Both the position numbers and the translations under genes were made by a program. Below the pieces are notes generated by a model that was given only the letters and a program-made list of their open reading frames with translations, was not told where the DNA came from and did no database searches. This document shows positions 56,111 to 64,000 of a stretch of 64,000 bases of DNA, piece by piece. The stretch is from NCBI GenBank assembly GCA_018296165.2, contig JACKQL020000122.1, positions 62,001 to 126,000 of the forward strand, given 5' to 3'. The stretch comes from Termitomyces sp. T153. Its lineage: Eukaryota; Basidiomycota; Agaricomycetes; Agaricales; Lyophyllaceae. Each line of letters opens with the position of its first letter. The first letter of the stretch is position 1.

Positions 56111-58381
56111 TCATATTGGAGAAGATGACACCACCATCACATCTTCAACCTTGACGCCACCACAAGCTGAACAGGTTGGCACTCTATGACAGGTGCATAG
56201 CGGGAGGAGTCTGGGTGCATTCACTAAACCTGTGGAAGTTATTTCGGTTGTTTGTTCCTTGTTTCCTTCCTTCTTCTTGACCTCGTTCTCGGCCCTCAGC
56301 TCCTTTTTCTTGAGCTTATCCTTCTCCAGCTCTTCCTCTTGCCCCTTCTTTAGTTCAACTTCTTTTTCGAACCACTCAGGTGCTCGTTCTACTGCCTCCA
56401 CAGGCCGCGTCTTATAGGACATCAGATATCCCTGAAGACTTGCTACAGAACACTCGCGTTCGGGGATAGCATCGGCAAACCGTTCTGCGAGCTCAGCGAC
56501 GCATTCAGGAGTGAGTGATGGGGTGCGTCTAGTGTGCGTTTCACCGGTGAAAAGGGAAAGATCAATAGCTGGAGTTGCTGTGCTTTCTTCTGGCTTTGAC
56601 TTCTCGTCACTCAAACCAGAAACATTGGAAGGCTCCCTTGACGCATAGATTTCTTCACCTTTGGCAGGACTTGGAAGATAGAAACGGCTAAAAAGTTCTC
56701 TGGCCTGGTACTTGCTAGCATTCTTGAACTCGATGTGCAGATCCATACGCCCAGGGCGGCACAGGGCTTTATCCAGAGCAGAATATCGGTTGGTTGTGGC
56801 AAAGAGGATCCGGCCTTCTTGGGCACCAACGCCATCTAGCGCGTTCAGCAGCCCACTCAGACTCAGTCTACCGTGGAAACACATTGGTGGAATGAGTAGG
56901 AACACAAGAGTCTCAAGAGACGTACCTGTTTGGTACAGGCGTAGATGTCGTAGTAGGTGTCTGCTTCTGGTTCAACTTTTTTTGATCTTTCTCATCATCA
57001 TCGTCCAACTCGGACATATGATTACGGGAGACGCCATGTGTAAATGCTGCATCAATGTCTTCCATAAGAGCTATACACCGTTCGGGCAAAGCATTAACAA
57101 GCTCGCTGAGAGTAGCATCGTCCATGCCCGCACGAGATAATGAGATTATGTAAACGTCGAGCTTAAGTTCACCAGCCATGCAGTGAATTATGCTAGTCTT
57201 TCCGGAGGCAGGGACACCATACTATAAACAGGCAGAAGGTATAATTATCAGTAGAAAAAGGAATCGACATACGAGGAGGTAGCCTCGACGAAAGGGAATA
57301 CCACGTTCCGCATACCAAGATTTGCTCCGAAGAAAGTCGCGAGCATCTTCAAGAAGAGCGTCCTTAACACCAGGATCTAGGACGATCGAGTTGATGGACC
57401 GATTCTCACGGCAGCCAATTGAATTCCAGCGGTTGGAACTAAAAACCGTATGTCAGCAATGGGATGCAGAAGGCATGGCAGGATGGGCCCGCACCTATCA
57501 GAGACAAATATACACATTTTATGTTCCTGGCCAGCCATGTAGAATTGGCGAGCTTCTTGGAGAAGTTCAGTGAGAATCTTGTGACTCCGTGTCAGGATGC
57601 TACGACCCATACCAAGGTAAGTTTCATTCACAAATGGAAGTCAGATCATACTGGAACTTACCTAATGCGGAGTGTGTTTTCCTTTTCCCCATGAATTCCG
57701 CTGGAGTGTTTGATCAGGGGAGGGTATAAAGGCAGTATGGGAAGCAACACATACACTGACTCCTGCGAACGCGTTATAGTCATCCACCGCCTCTTGAACC
57801 ATAGAGAATAAGTCATAGATGCTGAAGGCAGATATGCGATTTTGCGCGACGAGAAAAAATAATGTAATGTGGAATAGTGATCTTCTCCCTCGAGCACGAC
57901 GGCAGGGCTAGTAGCCCCATGTCCATAGCCGCGTGTAGTGATTTGCATGTCACGCGTTTTGCCTTCAATAATATGAGAAAATGGTCTTTAGAGACATCAC
58001 AAAAATCGCTCACTCCAGGACGGTTGTCTAGACAGCCAGACAAGTATCCAATCTACATCGAGGTGAAAAATTAGGTTGATGAGACAGTATCTTATAAAAG
58101 AGATGCAGACGATAACTTGGATCATCGCAGTCGAAGGATGCTCGAATGAAGAATGAATCGACAAACTTGTAGTACCCAATCATCAGGAAAGAGCGAAAAG
58201 ACTCGAAGATTCCGCCAATAATAACCAGTTTGAGCCAATCTCTCGATGGGGAGAACGAGAAAAGGAGAGTGAGGAGGGAGACCACATCTGGTCCTCCTGA
58301 AGTCCTCGCTTCGTTTCCTGAAGGCAAGGAAAAATTGCCAGTCGCATTGCCAAAAAACTGTTGAGCTGGAAAAGAGGTCAT
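56111..58381 (-). CDS. Bcs1-like AAA ATPase with cysteine-rich tail
   Basis: AAA protein of the Bcs1 group; mitochondrial Bcs1 moves the Rieske protein across the inner membrane. The start MTSFPAQQFFGNATGNFSLP is at 58381. A membrane segment (LKLVIIGGIFESFRSFLMIG) precedes the Bcs1-specific domain. The ATPase core has Walker A GVPASGKTS (GPPGTGKTS is usual; the GxxxxGKT residues are kept), Walker B CIALMEDIDAAF, then ATTNRYSALDKALCRPGRMD. An acidic insert rich in D and K (SELDDDDEKDQKKLNQKQ) lies after Walker B. The tail from about 56350 is a long lysine/glutamate helix followed by CTCHRVPTCSACGG, a possible zinc site. Basidiomycetes have many Bcs1-like paralogues, so this need not be the true Rieske chaperone. 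Confidence 0.85.
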
Positions 58382-59258
58382 TGATACAAATTGTAAATTT
58401 CGACTGTGTTCGAAATGTAATTTTATACAGTTGGATGAAGGGCAGAAAGAAACGGCCAGGAACAAGAGCTTTTTATGTGGCGGCTTCTCAGTTCCGAGTG
58501 GGGGATTATTTCTAATCAGGGATAGATGCCAGAAATAAATAACGCCCAAGCGCTCCAATGTTCGCGAACGTATCGAATAGACCGAAATCAGCGCATGATT
58601 TAATTTGAGTAAAATGCCTCAGATAAAACCACGCATTAATATCTGATATAATTCTGGGAAGGAGAGAACAAGGGCACACCACCGATTTCTAACAGAATTG
58701 CGTATGCAGCCAAAAAAACTATAATGCCTCGATACTCCACGGAGAGTCAGTTGCAAAAATTGATATCTTTTTGATGTCTTCCGGAACTTCCATTGCATGA
58801 TACGCAGCTGTCTGTCACATTTAGGCGCCGTCTAGTACGTAAGGAACAATCTTGCTCCGTCCGAGGGTACGCTTGTTGTCTGCGTATTCTCATACAGAAG
58901 CAATAGTCTGATCAGATAACGCGAAGTGAAACAGAACGCCTTCTCATAGCAAGTGGATCGCAAACAGTGTCGTTTGAGCTCTTGTACGAGTGAATGATGC
59001 AGGCTCATACAAGCATCCTCCCACACACGTGGGACGTTCTTGGTATGAGACTAGTGAAATGACTCGGGAAATCCGAGTCCGGACGAGCTGAGGTTAATTT
59101 AGGTGAAATTACGTATACCTTGGTATTATCGGAGATTTCGGCTTATCTTATCTTTCAAGTGACTTATATTAATATTGTTATCATAGTATGCCAGATGAGC
59201 GACCACCAAAGCTTATCTCTGAACTCACCACATAAGTACGAAGCATTCTTCGAGGGGG
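58382..59258. other. Divergent promoter region
   Basis: This lies between the Bcs1-like (-) and kinase-like (+) genes. Open frames here are short or lack starts. The minus-strand frame that extends the Bcs1-like gene upstream to 58558 has no good family support. Confidence 0.35.
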
Positions 59259-60446
59259 ATGATGGAACAAGATTTATCAGTAGATCTGGCGCAAGCTCAG
59301 CAAATAATCGACCAACACTTTTCGTCTTCCGATCAGCTATTAATCGATGATTTAGTTCAACTCCCCAACGAAGGGTACAGGTAAGTTGTTGATTCACACC
59401 ATAGTTTGCACCAGGCTGGAATTTGCAGCCATACCCCAGATTTCAAAACTTATGTTGCGGACCTTATCAGACGCGGGGATACATCGACTGCGAACTCATC
59501 ATGTTTTATTACCATCGCACGCCCGAACCCTAGTACGCAAGGGGCATACTACCAGAATCCCCTCCCTATAGTTGCTAAACTTTTGACAATGATTCATACA
59601 AAGACCGCTATTCCAATCAGGGAATTCACGCTTGACACGTCTCAATCAATAGTCCCATTTCAGTATCTTCTCTCCCCTCCATTACCGTTCCCTTCAACGT
59701 CGATCGTGTCCCTACCTATTGCTCGTGCCTCAGGCATCCTGTCGAGGAAGGCAGAACTGTCTATCGACCTTCTTCTTGGTGCATTCCTTGGTCAACTTCA
59801 CAGCGGTGTGCAAAACGACTGGTATGGGCAGCCAACGCTAGAAAACTCGCCGTCGCCTCCAACCGATACGGGCTATAGTTGGCAAGAGACGTTTACCGGT
59901 CTATTCGAGGGTGTTCTCGGTCAAGTAGAGGAGGACGAGGCAGCGTATGGCATAACTCTGCCGTATGCCGATATAAGATTATATTTCTCTCGTGCGATCG
60001 GTTCTTTCCTCTTTGACGACGTGGAGGTTCCATCGTTGGTATGGTTTACGGGGTCAGAATATGACATCTACCTCACGTTACACTCTTCGACCACCTCGGA
60101 ACCTGGAACTATTGCGGCCATCTTGCCGAACATCGCACACGCAATCTGGGGCGATCCACTACTGGAAGCATTGATGATGGGACCTGAAGATAGAATGGCA
60201 CAAGGTGAAGGACCAAGTTCTGCTTTCATGGAAGGATATAAAGACGGAGGCGGAGGACCAGTATTGGTCTTTACAAGACAGAAGACGAAGCGTATCTGGT
60301 ATAGTATCTTTTTGGCTCTGGTCGTGCTGACAAAATACGGTCCAAACAGGGAGGGAGAAGGGTTATGGATTACGAAGAAAAGGCAGTGGGCACGAGCGGC
60401 ACTCGGCAAAGCCGTGCTGGCGCTTAAGGATGCGCCCTGTTATTAG
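59259..60446 (+). CDS. Aminoglycoside-phosphotransferase-like fungal protein
   Basis: Two-exon gene. Exon 1 starts at tandem ATGs (59259 and 59262) and reads MMEQDLSVDLAQAQQIIDQH through QLPNEGY. A 48 bp intron follows, and exon 2 continues SHTPDFKTYVADLIRRGDTS. The overall pattern resembles the fungal group annotated as phosphotransferase- or kinase-like: LLGAFLGQLHSGVQNDWYGQ, SWQETFTGLFEGVLGQVEED, PSLVWFTGSEYDIYLTLHSS, IAHAIWGDPLLEALMMGP and QKTKRIWYSIFLALVVLTKY. LHSGVQNDW sits where such proteins carry HGDLxxxN, but the classic catalytic aspartate is not evident, so it may be a pseudokinase. Substrate unknown. It is convergent with aconitase. Confidence 0.65.
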
Positions 60447-60721
60447 TTTAGACTCCCTTTGCTTTTGTATCGTATGTTTTCGTAATTGATGCATCAATGT
60501 TTACACCGGCGCGTAATATTGATACTTAAACATTCTCATTACGCTGGTAACTCGTGATTTGTACTCCTTAAAGGTACAAAATAAACAATCATCATGAGAG
60601 AGTATGGAAGAAAAGTTTACGTGACGAGGAACGAACTACTACAACTTCCCATCCCCCCAATCTCCCGTCGTGCTAATCATCGGGATTGTTCAGGTACACA
60701 GGGACACAAATACCGAGGTAT

Positions 60722-63625
60722 TTATGCAGCCCGGGCCTTTGCTTTAGCAGCCATCTACAAAGCTCGTCAGTACATGAGCAAGAGAAATAAGAAATGTACG
60801 CACAAGGTTCAGAGCTGAACCAGCCTTGAACCATTCAATCTGACCCTGGTTGAATGAATGAGCAAGAGCGATGTCCTGCGTTGAGCCGTCCTCCTTCTTC
60901 ACCCTGAGAGTGAGGTTCTTTCCGGGAGCGAAGCTTTCCAAGCCAAGGATGGAAACTTTGTCAGAGGGGCTGATCTTGTCATAGTCGGCGGGGTCGGCGA
61001 AGGTGAGGGCAAGCATACCCTGCTTCTTCAAGTTGGTCTCGTGGATACGAGCGAAGGAGCGGACGATAATAGCGAGACCACCGAGGTAACGAGGCTCAAG
61101 AGCAGCGTGCTCACGGGAGGAACCTTCACCATAGTTGGAGTCACCGATGACGACCCACTTGATGCCTTGGTCACGGTATTCGGCAGCGACCTGGGGAACT
61201 CCTGCCCACTCGCCAGTCAACTGATTCTTGACCTTGTTGGCTTCACCATTCTCGGCGTTGATGGCACCGATAAGGCAGTTCTCTGTGTAAATTCAGCGCA
61301 AAATCATCCACGAGGTCAAGAAGTCACATACGAGAGATGTTTTGGAGATGGCCACGGTACTTCAACCATGGGCCACCAGCGGAGATGTGATCCGTTGCTA
61401 TACAATACACATTTAAAACTATCCTAATCCACAAGGTCTCAAGACTTACTGCATTTGCCCTGGACCTTGATGAGGATGGGAAGGTCTTCGGGGGTCTTGC
61501 CATCCCAAGGCTTGAAGGGCTGGAGGACCTGAAGACGGTCAGACTTGGGATCAACGGCAACTTGTACGCTAGCACGATCCGCAGGGGGAGGCTGGAAGGT
61601 GTTCTCGCCAGGGTCGTAGCCACGAGGAGGAAGCTCGGCGCCATTGGGGGCGGAGAACTTGAATTCCTTGCCGTCAGAGCCTTTCAAAGTGTCGACGAGA
61701 GGGTTGAAGGTGAGACGACCGGCGAAAGCCATGGCAGTGACGAGATCAGGGGAAGCGACGTAGGCATGAGTAGCGGGGTTAGCGTCGTTACGGCCGGTGA
61801 AGTTACGATTGTACGAAGTGATGACTGTGATGGAATAGAATTAGGCCAGCCTACAACACGAAAATGGGGAAACGTACTGGAGTTCTTTTCACCCTTCTTA
61901 ACGTCCTGCCTATCCCATTGGCCGATGCAAGGTCCACAAGCGTTGGCAAGGATAACTCCACCAACGTCCTCGAAAACACCAATTTGACCGTCACGAGCGA
62001 TGGTGGCACGGATTTGTTCTGAACCGGGGGTGATGGTGAACTTGCTCTTAGTCTTCAGGCCATGGGAAGCAGCCTCCTTGGCGATAGAAGCAGAGCGTGA
62101 CATATCCTCGTACGAAGAGTTGGTGCATGAGCCAATGAGTCCAACCTTGAGTTCCTCGGGCCAGCCGTTCTTCTTAACCTCAGCAGCGAACTTGGAGATT
62201 GGGGTAGCGAGATCCGGAGTGAAGGGTCCGTTGATATGGGGCTCGAGTTCATTAAGGTTCTGTTGGAGCGTTAGTCTTGCTCAAGCTCACAAAACGAACG
62301 GCATACAATTTCAAGGAACCGGTCATACTCTGCGCCCTCGTCAGCAGCAAGGTTGTGCTTGAAGCTTTCGGCGTATTTGGCGATTTCCGGGCGCTTGGTC
62401 GCATTGAGGTAATCAGCCATGCGGTTATTCCAAGGGAAAAGGGAAGTAGTCGCGCCAATTTCGGCACCCATGTTGCAGATAGTAGCCATACCGGTGCAGG
62501 AGAGAGACTCGACACCGGAACCCGTGTATTCAACGATCGCACCAGTGCCACCCTTGACGGTAAGTTCGCCGGCAACCTTGAGAATAACGTCTGCACGATA
62601 TGAGCAAACGTCATCAGAAGTAAAACTTTGCAAGCCCACTTACCCTTGGGAGTAGTCCATCCGCCAATCTTACCAGTCAGTTTGACGCCAATAACCTTGG
62701 GGCACTTGAGTTCCCAGGGAATGTCCGCCATCACATCGACGGCGTCAGCTCCGCCAACACCACAAGCAATCATGCCGAGACCACCAGCATTCGGGGTATG
62801 GGAGTCAGTGCCGATCATAAGTCCACCGGGGAAGGCGTAGTTCTCGAGGATGATTTGATGGATGATACCAGAGCCTGGTTTCCAGAATCCAAGGCCGTAC
62901 TGGTATTGGTTTGGGAATAGTGATTAGCTTTAGGACAGACTGAGAGCCAAACGGAGTAACCTTCGCCGTGGCAGTCGCCAAAAAGTCGTAGACCTCCTTG
63001 TTAATCTTGTTGGCACGCTCCAAATCCTTTACACCACCAACTTGAGCCTCGATAAGATGGTCGCAGTGGACGGTAGCAGGAACAGCAACGGTGTCCATGC
63101 CTGCGGACATAAATTGGAGAAGGGCCATCTAATCATCACATCAATTAGGGTATAGTAGATAAAAAATTCGAAGCGAATGTACCTGTGCGGTAGCATCCTG
63201 GCAAGCAACTCGCTGTACAGCATTCAGTATTCGAAGGAGAATGATGATCAAATGGAGTGCTCACGTCCGGACGAAGCTTGAGGTAGCTGACACCACGCTC
63301 AATGTCCTGACCATGAGCATCGTCAAGATGTCCATAGAGAATCTTTTCCGACAAAGTCAGGGGTCGGTTCAGCCTGAACGTTGCCGAAGGAAAAAGCGTG
63401 ATAATATTCAGCGTTAGTACAGTAATCGAATCCGAGTCTATCTCACCTGCCCCGGACAATGGCAAGATTGTCCTCGATGCGCTGATAGTTGATGTATGCG
63501 CTCTTCTCGTGCAAGGACATAGGCACTTTTGTGTCGCCGATGCGAGGTGCAGCGGTGGCCATACCTGCGGCCAAGCGCTGCAGCGCACGCACTGCGCTTG
63601 CGGTCCTGTTAGAGAGATTGAACAT
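60722..63625 (-). CDS. ACO1: Aconitate hydratase, mitochondrial
   Basis: Converts citrate to isocitrate in the Krebs cycle with a 4Fe-4S cluster. The start [20 protein letters not shown] looks like a mitochondrial targeting peptide. Conserved blocks are [65 protein letters not shown] and [14 protein letters not shown]; the three cluster cysteines are in GSCTNSS and ACGPC. The C-terminal swivel domain has [36 protein letters not shown] and [17 protein letters not shown]. Nine or more introns interrupt it. The last exon is tiny: [10 protein letters not shown] and TAA at 60722-60724, after a GTGCGT intron. It is intact and of full length. Confidence 0.96.
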
Positions 63626-64000
63626 CGTCCTAACGACGACGACGAACGATAGAGGATGAAAGGTGGATGGAGACTTCCGGACCCGGGATGAACAAATTTA
63701 TCCTTTCATTGCACGTGAATCAATCGGTGTCGGATCAGAAAGCTAGCCAATCACAGTGGCGGTTTTATGCCGCATGACTTAGCTAAGATAGAAATTTCTT
63801 TCCGTTGTGTGCCGGTCAAAGGAAGCTGTTCATTCTTGCACGGCAGGACAATCGGTCATAGAACTGCATCACGTCTTGGAATTCAAATATACTACTTTGT
63901 CTTCATCTGTCTAGCTATTCGAGATTTGCCTTGCTAGTATCACGCGAGGCAAAGGCAGAGTGGGCTCGGGACGGCAATTAAATACCCGGAGCAGATTTTT
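63626..64000. other. Promoter of aconitase, window end
   Basis: Upstream region of the aconitase gene. No TATA box or other gene is recognised before the window ends. Confidence 0.35.

Overview
This window is nuclear DNA from a filamentous fungus, most likely an agaricomycete basidiomycete. Genes are dense and split by many 45-75 bp GT-AG introns. The proteins are typical of wood- or litter-decaying mushrooms: a GH12 endoglucanase, three GH105 pectin-side-chain hydrolases and an adenylate-forming reductase. Core eukaryotic genes fill the rest: DNA polymerase epsilon, Ase1, Bet2, Tfb5, ribose-5-phosphate isomerase and aconitase. Gene models were built by hand from reading frames, splice signals and family knowledge, with no database search, so exon ends are inferences.

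Layout. 0-2 kb: degenerate sequence with a diverged direct repeat. 2.1-3.2 kb: GH12 glucanase (+). 4.6-9.0 kb: A-T-R adenylate-forming reductase (+). 9.2-10.0 kb: proline-rich hypothetical (-). 10.4-13.8 kb: decayed mobile element whose central 2.6 kb contains a single CpG. 14.3-21.5 kb: DNA polymerase epsilon catalytic subunit (-). 22.0-24.5 kb: Ase1/PRC1/MAP65 (-). 24.5-27.4 kb: mostly gene-poor, with one tentative unrecognised locus. 27.5-29.4 kb: MFS monocarboxylate-type transporter (-), divergent from an acyl-CoA oxidase (+, 30.9-32.7 kb). 33.7-35.4 kb: UBR7-like E3 ligase (-). 35.9-38.3 kb: hydantoinase-B/oxoprolinase half-protein (+). 39.6-42.2 kb: PX-domain protein and Rab geranylgeranyltransferase beta (+). 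44.0-45.4 kb: GNAT-Mss4 fusion (-). 46.7-52.9 kb: three tandem GH105 genes (-). 53.7-55.8 kb: Tfb5 (-) and ribose-5-phosphate isomerase (+), divergent. 56.1-58.4 kb: Bcs1-like AAA ATPase (-). 59.3-60.4 kb: kinase-like hypothetical (+). 60.7-63.6 kb: mitochondrial aconitase (-).

How the genes relate. Most neighbours are unrelated housekeeping genes. The real local group is the GH105 array. Its three copies share promoter blocks, including a CreA/Mig1-type core. Copies 2 and 3 share a 604 bp stretch, intron included, with no difference I can see, beside clearly diverged sequence, which is the signature of gene conversion. Copy 1 has a short deletion that shifts the frame of its last codons. The most unusual DNA is the nearly CpG-free block at 10.8-13.4 kb, best explained by cytosine methylation and deamination of a silenced element. 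No tRNA, rRNA or CRISPR was recognised.
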